A stretch of DNA of 64,000 bases from Kitasatospora sp. NBC_01250. GTDB lineage: Bacteria > Actinomycetota > Actinomycetes > Streptomycetales > Streptomycetaceae. Below the pieces are notes generated by a model. That model did no database searches. It was not told the origin of the DNA and saw only the letters and a list, made by a program, of their open reading frames with translations. Positions 8,289 to 15,610 of the stretch are shown in pieces. The stretch is from the NCBI RefSeq assembly GCF_036226465.1, contig NZ_CP108476.1, positions 5,084,001 through 5,148,000 of the forward strand. The letters run 5' to 3'. Positions within the stretch are counted from its first letter, which is position 1. Every line of letters starts with the position of its first letter. Position numbers and translations under genes: made by a program.

Positions 8289-9455
8289 TCAGGCCCGCTT
8301 CAACGGCGTGCCGGTGGGAGCGGGCACGGGCGGGGCGGCGGGCAGGACCGGGTTCGGGGCGCTCGGGCCCGGGGTGTTCGTGCCCGGCGCGCCCGGGGCG
8401 GGCGAGGCGCTGGTGGGCTGCTGCTGGCCGGTCGCGGGGCCGCCGGTGATGGTGCCGTCGCTGCCGCGTACGGGCAGCGCGGCAGCGCCGTCCTGAGTGA
8501 CCCGGGTGGCGCCGATGTAGTCCTTCTGATCGATGGAGTCGTAGCGGATCACCGCGCCCGTGTGCGGGGCGTTGATCATGTATCCGCCGCCGACGTAGAT
8601 GCCCACGTGGTGGATGCTGCGCGGGTCGGTCAGATCGGTGGCGAAGAAGACCAGGTCGCCGGGGCGCAGCTGGTCGCGCGAGGGGTGCGGGCCCGCGTAC
8701 CACTGGTCGTTGGCCACCCGGGGCAGGCTGATGCCGACCGAGAGGTAGGCGGCCTGGGTCAGGCCCGAGCAGTCGAACTGGCCGTTCTGCGAGGACAGTC
8801 CCTCACCGCCCCACAGGTAGGGGGTGCCGAGCTTGGTCTGGGCGAAGTAGATGGCGCCCGAGGCCTGCGGGGAGACCGCCACGGGAGAGGTGGCGGCGGT
8901 GAAGCTCGGCACCAGGGCGAGGATCGAGCGGACGTAGCCCTGGGTCTCCGTGTAGGGCGGCACGCCCTGGTACTGCTGGACCGCGCCCCAGCCGGCGTTG
9001 TAGGCGGCGAGCATGTTGGCCACCGGGTCGCCCGGGATGCCGGTGATGTGCTGGGCGTAGTCGCAGTCGATCCGGGCCATGACCGGGATGGCGTCCGAGG
9101 GGTTCCAGGGGCTCTGGCCGGGCTGGGCGTACGACGCCCAGGTGCTCGGGATGATCTGGCCGATGCCCTCGGCGTTCGCACTGCTGTGGGCGGTCGGGTC
9201 GAACCCGCTCTCCTGGTACAGCTGGGCGGCCAGCAGCGGCGGCGTGACCAGCGGGCACGTGCTGCTGCCGGCCTGCTGGACCAGGCTCTGGTAGGCGGCC
9301 GGGACCGTGCCGGGCGCCAGCCCGGGCGCCGAACCGGCCTGCGCGTAGCCGCTGGCGGCGTAGGTGCCGACCCCGATCAACAGCAGGAAGCCGGTCGCAA
9401 CAGCTCCCCCCGCGATCGCCGCACGGGCGCCTTTCCGGAGTACCATCAGCACCAT
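8289..9455 (-). CDS. Membrane-anchored bifunctional peptidoglycan hydrolase (lytic transglycosylase + NlpC/P60)
   Basis: This 388-residue protein has an N-terminal membrane anchor (about residues 11-33) and a lysozyme-like transglycosylase domain (about 55-185). Its catalytic Glu82 sits in YQESGFDP, followed by GIGQIIPSTW. The NlpC/P60 endopeptidase domain follows (about 195-320) with Cys229 in FDCSGL and the histidine pair 282-283 in HHVGIY; a Pro/Thr/Ala-rich tail ends it. This domain pair is what Gram-positive conjugation systems use as the VirB1-like wall-opening enzyme. It is divergent from the type IV secretion-like cluster that starts 340 bases away, so I treat it as the probable wall-cutting member of that set. 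ATG 9446 is an alternative start. Confidence 0.85.
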   Translation of the reverse strand: MVLMVLRKGARAAIAGGAVATGFLLLIGVGTYAASGYAQAGSAPGLAPGTVPAAYQSLVQQAGSSTCPLVTPPLLAAQLYQESGFDPTAHSSANAEGIGQIIPSTWASYAQPGQSPWNPSDAIPVMARIDCDYAQHITGIPGDPVANMLAAYNAGWGAVQQYQGVPPYTETQGYVRSILALVPSFTAATSPVAVSPQASGAIYFAQTKLGTPYLWGGEGLSSQNGQFDCSGLTQAAYLSVGISLPRVANDQWYAGPHPSRDQLRPGDLVFFATDLTDPRSIHHVGIYVGGGYMINAPHTGAVIRYDSIDQKDYIGATRVTQDGAAALPVRGSDGTITGGPATGQQQPTSASPAPGAPGTNTPGPSAPNPVLPAAPPVPAPTGTPLKRA

Positions 9456-9796
9456 CCCGATGCAGTGTCAGAGTGCTTGTGCCCCTGAGGAGCCAGGGGT
9501 GGAGCCTCCGGCGCGACACCGGTACGCATATGCCCCCCGCACGCGCCAGGTCGATCGGCCGGCACCCCCACCAGTCTGCTGGAGGGCGTTGCTCAGCGCA
9601 ATCATCGGAGATACAAAGAGTGAGCGGTATCCTTCGTACAGTGGACATCCTGGCGCACATGTCCCGTATCGCGCGACCAATCCTCAAGAAGTAGCCAAGT
9701 CGACATCAGATCTGGCCAAGAATGGGTCCCGGCTCTTCGCAGTCCCCAGGTGAGGGGCCTTCAATTGGCTGACCGGGCGGTGAGACAGGAATGCAC
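9456..9796. other. Divergent intergenic region before the type IV secretion-like cluster
   Basis: This 341-base gap between two divergent envelope genes is lower in GC (about 9600-9720) than its surroundings, as expected for promoters. I find no clear -35/-10 pair that I would defend and no convincing gene. It presumably holds the promoters of both the hydrolase gene and the cluster. Confidence 0.5.
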
Positions 9797-10168
9797 GTGA
9801 GTGACACAGTGATGAGTGTGGGCAACACCGTGAGCGGCTACGCCAGCGGTCTGCTGGCCGACGACCCGACCACCAAGAAGGGCAACATCGACACCATTAT
9901 CGGTGGTATCGCCCCGGATTGGGGTCCGTTCTCCACGCTCGGCTCGGAAGCCAGGATCATGGTGGAGGTCGTGATGGCGGTGGCCATCCTGGCCTGCCTG
10001 GCGATCGCGGTCTGGGGCGCCGCGAAGCAGCGGATCGGGGCGACCGCGATGCGTGACACCTTCAGTGCCGAGCAGGGCAAGGGCCTGATCATCGCCGGCC
10101 TGACCGGCGTGTTCATCATCGGATCCCTGGGCACCCTGTTCACCATTGTCTACGGCATGGCCATCTGA
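9797..10168 (+). CDS. Small two-helix membrane protein, VirB2/TrbC pilin-like
   Basis: This is a 123-residue protein with a polar N-terminal half and two hydrophobic helices (roughly residues 54-76 and 99-121) joined by a basic loop (AAKQRIGATAMRD). That is the topology of VirB2/TrbC-type pilin subunits and of the small first genes in Gram-positive conjugation operons. No cleavable signal peptide is obvious. GTG 9797 is preferred because AGGA (9787-9790) lies six bases upstream, whereas ATG 9791 would touch the ribosome site. It is the first gene of a five-gene run that probably corresponds to the cmd locus of S. coelicolor. Function is inferred from topology and context only. Confidence 0.6.
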   Translation: MSDTVMSVGNTVSGYASGLLADDPTTKKGNIDTIIGGIAPDWGPFSTLGSEARIMVEVVMAVAILACLAIAVWGAAKQRIGATAMRDTFSAEQGKGLIIAGLTGVFIIGSLGTLFTIVYGMAI

Positions 10169-10478
10169 CGATCAGACAGGCAGACCAGTCACACTGGTCC
10201 CTGTCGGTTGACCCGGCTGGTCGGTCGGCCCAGCGGGGCCGCCGGTCAGCGCTGGTCGACTGTGGTCGGCATCGGTCAGAATCGGATGACCGGATCCGGC
10301 GGACCAGGCAGGCCGGGCCCAGTCGCCGTCAGGCGTACCGGGCCTGACGGACCGGGCAGGCCCGCCCGGCTCGTCCCAGGGATCCCGGATCCGACCGCCC
10401 CGGTCGGTCGGGCTGCCGCAACCGACCGGATTGTCACGCTGGAGCCCACCACCGGCTCCCTGTCCCAGGAGGGCCGCC
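10169..10478 (+). other. Intergenic region rich in GGTCGG/CCGACC words
   Basis: This 310-base gap lies between the pilin-like gene and the rest of the cluster. It starts with a small hairpin (listed separately) and contains several GGTCGG/CGGTC words on both strands, many able to pair with each other, so the RNA is likely to be strongly folded. A good Shine-Dalgarno (AGGAGGG, 10467-10473) precedes the next gene. I see no gene in it. Confidence 0.5.
10183..10199 (+). terminator. Short hairpin after the pilin-like gene
   Basis: GACCAGT (10183-10189) and ACTGGTC (10193-10199) form a perfect 7-bp stem with a CAC loop, 15 bases after the stop codon. It may be a weak terminator or RNA end that allows more of the pilin-like product than of the downstream proteins. 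ACTGGTC also matches half of a DasR site, but the arms face the wrong way for that. Confidence 0.4.
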
Positions 10479-11288
10479 GTGCCGTTGCCCGACGACCAGC
10501 CGCACACCCGTACGCGGCTGCCGGTCGGCGAACAGTCCTCCCCGTACCCGACCCGCCGTCAGCCGCGCCCGCTGCGCGCCCTGCTGACCGTGCTGCTGGT
10601 CGTCGCCCTGCTGGTGGTCGCCCTCGTGATCGCCAACCACGACAAGCCCGCCTCCTCGGCCGACGGACAGCACGGCCCCGCCCCCCTCCCGCCCGCCACC
10701 GCGGCCACCGCGCCCAGCGGCACCCAGCCGGTCGGCACCACCAGCAACGGGATCGGCACCGGCTACCCCGACACCGACCAGGGCGCCCAGTCGGCGGCGG
10801 CCAACTACGCCGTCGCGCTCGGCGGCGCCGACATGTTCCGGCCCGACGGGCGGCGCACCGTGCTCGCCGCGATCGCCGACCCGGCCGTCGCCGACGCGCT
10901 GCGCGCCCGGCTGGACCAGGCGATCACCCCCGCCGTGCTCAGCGGCTACGGCCTGGACGCCCAGGGCCAGGCGCCCAAGGGGCTCACCTTCGTCAGCCGC
11001 GCGGTGCCGATCGGCACCCGCACCGACGGCTACACGGCCGACAGCACCAAGGCGCTGGTCTGGTGCACGGGGCTCGGCGGCCTGGCCGGGACCTCCTCGA
11101 CCAAGCCGGTGAGCGCCTCCTGGTACACCCTCACGCTGACCCTGCACTGGACCGGCGGGGACTGGAAGCTCACCGACTACACCCGCCAGGACGGCCCCGC
11201 GCCCGTCCCCGCCGACCAACAGGCCGCCAGTGCCGATGAGATCACCGGCGCCGTCCAGCAGTTCGGAGGCTTCCGCTATGCCCGCTGA
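10479..11288 (+). CDS. Single-pass membrane protein, possible VirB8/TcpC-like subunit
   Basis: This 269-residue protein has a short cytoplasmic tail, one transmembrane helix (about residues 33-50), a Pro/Ala/Thr linker and an external domain of about 180 residues. The external part (ending WYTLTLTLHWTGGDWKLTDY) resembles the NTF2-like fold of VirB8/TcpC subunits that scaffold conjugation channels; this is inferred from pattern and gene order. GTG 10479 has AGGAGGG five bases upstream. Its last codons overlap the start of the VirB6-like gene by 11 bases, so the two are translationally coupled. Confidence 0.6.
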   Translation: MPLPDDQPHTRTRLPVGEQSSPYPTRRQPRPLRALLTVLLVVALLVVALVIANHDKPASSADGQHGPAPLPPATAATAPSGTQPVGTTSNGIGTGYPDTDQGAQSAAANYAVALGGADMFRPDGRRTVLAAIADPAVADALRARLDQAITPAVLSGYGLDAQGQAPKGLTFVSRAVPIGTRTDGYTADSTKALVWCTGLGGLAGTSSTKPVSASWYTLTLTLHWTGGDWKLTDYTRQDGPAPVPADQQAASADEITGAVQQFGGFRYAR

Positions 11289-12591
11289 CGGCCCACAGCC
11301 CTCCCTCGCCCGCCGCGCCGGCGCGCTGGCGGGGACGCTGGCGACGCTGCAACTGGGGGCGCTGCTGCTGGCCCAGCGCGTCTTCGCGGCCCCCAGCGCC
11401 CCACCTTCGGGGAGCCCGAGCCCGTCGGCGGTCCCGTCTCCTTCGTCGACGGGCAACTGCAACGTCCTCCCCCTGCCCGGCAGTGACGTGTACTGCGCGC
11501 AGGGCGGCGGCGGTGGCCTCCCCGGCTCCTCCACCGTCGGCTCCGTCACCGACCCGCTCGGCTCCCTCGCCAAGGCCTGCGCCCAGGCCGCCGCCTGGGT
11601 GGTGCGCAGCCTGTCCGGCGCGATCAACGGCACCACGCAGGTGGACTTCACCAACGCCAGCTTCCTGCAGCAGTACGCCGTCGTCTTCGCCGGCGCCACC
11701 GTGGTGACCCTGGTGCTCTGGCTGCTCGCCGTGACCAAGCGGGCGGTGCGCGGGGTGCCGCTGCACCAGGCCTTCTCGGAGGCGATCGGCTTCCTCTGGC
11801 TGACCGTGGTGGCCTCCGCCTTCACCCCGCTGATCCTCTACACCCTGGTCGGCGCGACCGACGGGCTGACCGCCGCGATCGCCTCCGGCACCAAGTCGGA
11901 CACCGGCACCTACCTGGGCGGCCTGGCCGACACCCTGGAGCACGGCACGATCGGCGGCGGCCCGCTGATCCTGATCCTGGTCTCGCTGATCGGCGTGCTG
12001 GCCGCCGCCGTGCTCTGGATCGAGCTGCTGATCCGGGCCGCGATGCTCTACGTGGGAGCGCTGCTCGGCACCGCGGTCTACGCGGGCCTGGTGGACAAGC
12101 AGCTGTGGAAGCACGTGCGCCGCTGGGCCGGCCTGATGGCCGCGATCGACCTGGCCAAGCCGGTGATCGTGATCATCCTGGGCCTGGCCAGCGCGATCTC
12201 CACCGGCTCGGGGGCCTCGGACGACTTCGCCCGGATCCTCTCCGGGCTCGCCATCCTCTTCCTGTCGATCTTCGCCAGCAGCGCCATCTACCGCTTCGTG
12301 CCCGGCTTCGGCGACGAGATGCTGCACCTGCGCCAGGCCAGGGCCAGCGCCGTGTCGGCCGGATCGGCGATGATCAACGGGCCGGCCAACCTGGTGAAGC
12401 AGGGCATCTCGACGCACGGCTCGCGCGGCGGTGCCGAGGGCGGCGGTGGCGGTGGCGGTGGCGGGGCCGGCGGCGGTTCGGTCGCCCCGGGCATCGCCGC
12501 GCACGCCTCGCGCAGCACGGCGCCGCCGGCCCCCGCCAAGCCGCCGGCTCCGGCTCCGGCCCCGGCACAGAACCCAGCGAAGGGAGGGTGA
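11278..12591 (+). CDS. Polytopic membrane protein, VirB6/TrbL-like
   Basis: This 437-residue protein has a hydrophobic N-terminal segment (about 20-38), a Ser/Pro-rich stretch, then five or six transmembrane helices (about 125-335) including VVTLVLWLLAVTK and LILILVSLIGVLAAAVLWIELL. It ends in a long Gly-, Ala- and Pro-rich cytoplasmic tail (from about 385). This layout, between a VirB8-like and a VirB4-like gene, matches VirB6/TrbL channel proteins. ATG 11278 has GGAGG eight bases upstream and lies inside the preceding gene. The nine-glycine run in the tail is compositional. No enzymatic motif is visible. Confidence 0.65.
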   Translation: MPADGPQPSLARRAGALAGTLATLQLGALLLAQRVFAAPSAPPSGSPSPSAVPSPSSTGNCNVLPLPGSDVYCAQGGGGGLPGSSTVGSVTDPLGSLAKACAQAAAWVVRSLSGAINGTTQVDFTNASFLQQYAVVFAGATVVTLVLWLLAVTKRAVRGVPLHQAFSEAIGFLWLTVVASAFTPLILYTLVGATDGLTAAIASGTKSDTGTYLGGLADTLEHGTIGGGPLILILVSLIGVLAAAVLWIELLIRAAMLYVGALLGTAVYAGLVDKQLWKHVRRWAGLMAAIDLAKPVIVIILGLASAISTGSGASDDFARILSGLAILFLSIFASSAIYRFVPGFGDEMLHLRQARASAVSAGSAMINGPANLVKQGISTHGSRGGAEGGGGGGGGGAGGGSVAPGIAAHASRSTAPPAPAKPPAPAPAPAQNPAKGG

Positions 12592-12597
12592 CGCACC

Positions 12598-14172
12598 TTG
12601 AGCAGCGAACCGCTCGGCCAGTACGGGGGGCAGTACGCCCAGAGTTATGTCCACCAGCGCCGCACCTACCTGATCGGCAAGGCCCGGCCGAACGCGCCGA
12701 TCGGGCGCAACCGGGAGTCCGGCGAGATCCTGCTGATCATCTTCGGCGCCTTCCTGGGCATGCTCTGGGGCCTGCTGATGCCGGTGCTGTCGCTGCGGAT
12801 CGCCGGCCTGGTCGGCCTGCCGGCGCTGGCGCTGGCCGCGGTCTACGTCCCCTACCGGCGCCGCACCTTCTACAAGTGGGCCGAGATCAACCGCACCTAC
12901 CGGCGCACCCTGCGCAGCGGCCGGGCAGTGTGGCAGTCCACCGCGATGGACGCGGGCACCGCGCTGAGCGGCCGGGAGGTCGAGGTCGGCCCGCCGCCCG
13001 GGGTGGGCCGGCTGCGCTGGCTGAGCGCGCCGTTCGGGCCGGACGAGGTCGGGGTGCTGATGCACCTGGAGCGGCGCACGGTGACCGCGGCGATCGAGAT
13101 CGAGGGGCCGGGCGTGGGCCTGCGCGACTCCGAGGACCAGGAGGCGCTGGTCGACCGGTTCGGCACGCTGCTCAAGCACGTCGCCAACGGGGACGGCTTC
13201 GTGACGCGGCTGCAGATCCTGGCCCGCACCCTGCCCGCCGACCCGGACGCGCACGCCAAGGACGTCGAGCGGCGCGGTGACCACGAGGCGCCGCGCTGGC
13301 TCAAGGACTCCTACGACCAGCTGCAGTCGATGGTCTCCACCTCCTCCGAGCAGCACCGGGCCTACCTGGTGGCCTGCATGCACTACACCCGTGACCTGGC
13401 CGCCGAGGCGCACGCGATGGGCCGCAGCGCCACCGGCGAGCGGGCCCGGGACGACGACGGCCTCGCCGCCGTGATGGCCCGTGAACTGACCGACATCTGC
13501 GCCCGGTTGGCCGAGGCCGACATCCGGGTGCGGCAGCCGCTGGGCCAGGCCAGGCTCTCCTCGCTGCTGCACTCGATGTACGACCCGGACCACCCGATCG
13601 ACCACATCCAGGCGATGACCCGGCGCAACGCCTGGCCGGCCGAGCTGGACGCCACCCACCCGCAGTACCTGCAGGCCAAGACCCGCGAGTCGGTCACCCG
13701 TGAGCCCTGGTGCCACGCCACCGCCTGGGTCAAGGAGTGGCCGCTCACCCCGGTGGGTGTCAACTTCCTGGCCCCGCTGCTGGTGCACACCCCGGACGTG
13801 ATCCGCACGGTGGCCGTCACCATGGACCTGGAGCCCACCGACGTGGCCATCGAGCGGATGCTCACCGAGAAGACCAACGACGAGGCCGAGGCCAGCCGGG
13901 CCGCCAAGATGAACCGCACGGTCGACCCGCGCGACCTGGCCCACACCGGCCGGGTCGACCAGCGCGGCGACGACCTGGCCTCCGGCGCCGCCGGGGTCAA
14001 CCTGGTCGGCTACATCACGGTCTCCTCCCGCAGCCCCGAGGCGCTGGCCCGGGACAAGCGGACCATCCGGGCCTCGGCCGGCAAGAGCTACCTCAAGCTG
14101 GAGTGGTGCGACCGCGAGCACCACCGCGCCTTCGTCAACACCCTGCCGTTCGCCACCGGCATCCGCCGCTGA
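12598..14172 (+). CDS. PrgI/VirB3-like membrane domain fused to the N-terminal half of VirB4 (SCO6880-type)
   Basis: This 524-residue protein has a short soluble start, a hairpin of two transmembrane helices (about residues 42-82) like PrgI/VirB3, then a cytoplasmic domain of about 430 residues with no Walker motif. That soluble part looks like the N-terminal domain of VirB4 ATPases and ends in a conserved-looking LEWCDREHHRAFVNTLPF. I recall this arrangement as the SCO6880 family. The start is TTG 12598 with GGGAGGG about nine bases upstream. The next gene supplies the ATPase half, 19 bases downstream, so the two together would make one VirB4. Confidence 0.7.
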   Translation: MSSEPLGQYGGQYAQSYVHQRRTYLIGKARPNAPIGRNRESGEILLIIFGAFLGMLWGLLMPVLSLRIAGLVGLPALALAAVYVPYRRRTFYKWAEINRTYRRTLRSGRAVWQSTAMDAGTALSGREVEVGPPPGVGRLRWLSAPFGPDEVGVLMHLERRTVTAAIEIEGPGVGLRDSEDQEALVDRFGTLLKHVANGDGFVTRLQILARTLPADPDAHAKDVERRGDHEAPRWLKDSYDQLQSMVSTSSEQHRAYLVACMHYTRDLAAEAHAMGRSATGERARDDDGLAAVMARELTDICARLAEADIRVRQPLGQARLSSLLHSMYDPDHPIDHIQAMTRRNAWPAELDATHPQYLQAKTRESVTREPWCHATAWVKEWPLTPVGVNFLAPLLVHTPDVIRTVAVTMDLEPTDVAIERMLTEKTNDEAEASRAAKMNRTVDPRDLAHTGRVDQRGDDLASGAAGVNLVGYITVSSRSPEALARDKRTIRASAGKSYLKLEWCDREHHRAFVNTLPFATGIRR

Positions 14173-14191
14173 CCTGCCCTGGAGGCCCCCC

Positions 14192-15541
14192 TTGGCGATT
14201 GGCAACATGACCGACGCCTTCACCAGCCTGATGTTCGGCAAGGTGGAGACCACCCGGCTGCCGGTGCGCACCTCCACCGGTCAGGCCCAGGCGGTCTACC
14301 TGCCCACGGCCGCACCGGGGCTGGGCGACTCCGGGGTGATCATCGGCCGCGAGGTCTACAGCGGCAAGGGGTACGTCTACGACCCGTTCCAGCTCTACGG
14401 CCAGCAGCTGCCGGCCCCGCACTGGCTGGTCCTCGGCGAGTCCGGCAACGGCAAGTCGGCGCTGGAGAAGACCTACGTGCTGCGCCAGTTGAGGTTCCGC
14501 GACCGCCAGGTGGTGGTGCTCGACGCGCAGGGCGAGGACGGGGTCGGCGAGTGGAACCTGATCGCCGACGCGCTGGGCATAAAGTCGGTGCGCCTGGACC
14601 CGATGGCGGCCCGGGACGGCGGCGTGAAGCTCAACCCGCTGGACCCGGCGATCACCACCACCGGTCAGCTCTCGCTGCTGCGCACCATCATCGAGGTGGC
14701 GATGGGGCGCGGTCTGGAGGAGCGGGCCGGTTTCGCGCTGAAGGCCGCGCACGCGCACGTGCGGGCGACCGTGACCGACCGTCAGCCGATCCTGGGCGAC
14801 ATCATCGACACGCTGCGCCGCCCCGACCTGTCCTCGGTGGAGTCGCTGGGGGTGGATCCGGAGGAGGTGCAGTCCTGGGGCCTGGACGTGGCGCTGGTGC
14901 TGGACCGGCTGGTCGACGGTGACCTGCGCGGCATGTTCGACGGGCCCACCACGACCGGTATCGACCTGGACGCCCCGCTGATCGTCTTCGACCTCTCGCA
15001 CATCGACCGCAACTCGATCGCGATGCCGATCCTGATGGCGATCGTGGGCGTCTGGCTGGAGCACACCTGGATCCGCCCCGACCGCCGCAAGCGCATCTTC
15101 CTGGTCGAGGAGGCCTGGCACATCATCAACAGCCCCTTCGTCGCCCAGCTCTTCCAGCGGCTGCTGAAGTTCGGCCGCCGGCTGGGCCTGTCCTTCGTCG
15201 CGGTGGTCCACCACCTGTCCGACGTGGTGGACGGGGCCGCGGCCAAGGAGGCCTCGGCGATCCTGAAGATGGCCTCCACCCGCACCATCTACATGCAGAA
15301 GGCCGACGAGGCCCGGGCCACCGGGCGGGTGCTCGGCCTGCCCCGGTGGGCGGTGGAGATCATCCCGACCCTGTCGCCCGGCATCGCGGTCTGGGACGTC
15401 AATGGCAACGTCCAGGTGGTCAAGCACATCATCACCGACAGCGAGCGCCCGCTGGTCTACACGGACCGCGCGATGACCGAGGACATGGTGGCCGAACGGG
15501 TCCGCGCCGACCGGCAGCTGGCGGCCGAGCCGGAGATCTGA
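14192..15541 (+). CDS. VirB4/TraC-type ATPase (C-terminal half as a separate protein)
   Basis: This 449-residue cytoplasmic ATPase has Walker A GESGNGKS at residues 82-89, a Walker B-like IVFDLS near 264-269 and the VirB4-type FLVEEAWHI at about 303-311. VirB4 proteins power pilus and channel assembly in type IV secretion; here the N-terminal half is encoded by the gene upstream. TTG 14192 has GGAGG (14181-14185) six bases before it; ATG 14207 is weaker. From memory it corresponds to CmdB (SCO4127) of S. coelicolor, a membrane- and chromosome-associated ATPase affecting development. It is the last gene of the run; no VirD4-type coupling protein follows. Confidence 0.8.
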   Translation: MAIGNMTDAFTSLMFGKVETTRLPVRTSTGQAQAVYLPTAAPGLGDSGVIIGREVYSGKGYVYDPFQLYGQQLPAPHWLVLGESGNGKSALEKTYVLRQLRFRDRQVVVLDAQGEDGVGEWNLIADALGIKSVRLDPMAARDGGVKLNPLDPAITTTGQLSLLRTIIEVAMGRGLEERAGFALKAAHAHVRATVTDRQPILGDIIDTLRRPDLSSVESLGVDPEEVQSWGLDVALVLDRLVDGDLRGMFDGPTTTGIDLDAPLIVFDLSHIDRNSIAMPILMAIVGVWLEHTWIRPDRRKRIFLVEEAWHIINSPFVAQLFQRLLKFGRRLGLSFVAVVHHLSDVVDGAAAKEASAILKMASTRTIYMQKADEARATGRVLGLPRWAVEIIPTLSPGIAVWDVNGNVQVVKHIITDSERPLVYTDRAMTEDMVAERVRADRQLAAEPEI

Positions 15542-15610
15542 ACCGCCGGCCCGGCCCCGGCCCGGCCCGGCCGCCTGGGCGGGCGGGACCGGCACGGGAC
15601 GGACCTTCGC

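Noticed and set aside
10183..10199. DasR-type site formed by GACCAGT and ACTGGTC
   Set aside because: The half-sites are everted relative to a dre (which reads ACTGGT first, then ACCAGT), and the spacing does not fit. A hairpin is the better reading.
12443..12478. GGT/GGC repeat tract in the VirB6-like gene as a functional DNA repeat
   Set aside because: It encodes a run of glycines in a flexible tail and varies with codon choice; compositional bias explains it.
11242..14277. 1000-codon open frame on the minus strand across the secretion-like cluster
   Set aside because: Same artefact of high third-position GC. The plus-strand genes have transmembrane helices, correct starts and ribosome sites, while this frame shows only low-complexity residues.
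9797..15541. Integrative conjugative element or plasmid remnant
   Set aside because: No integrase, relaxase, tRNA-flanking repeats, replication gene or shift in codon use is seen. Neighbours on both sides are core genes.
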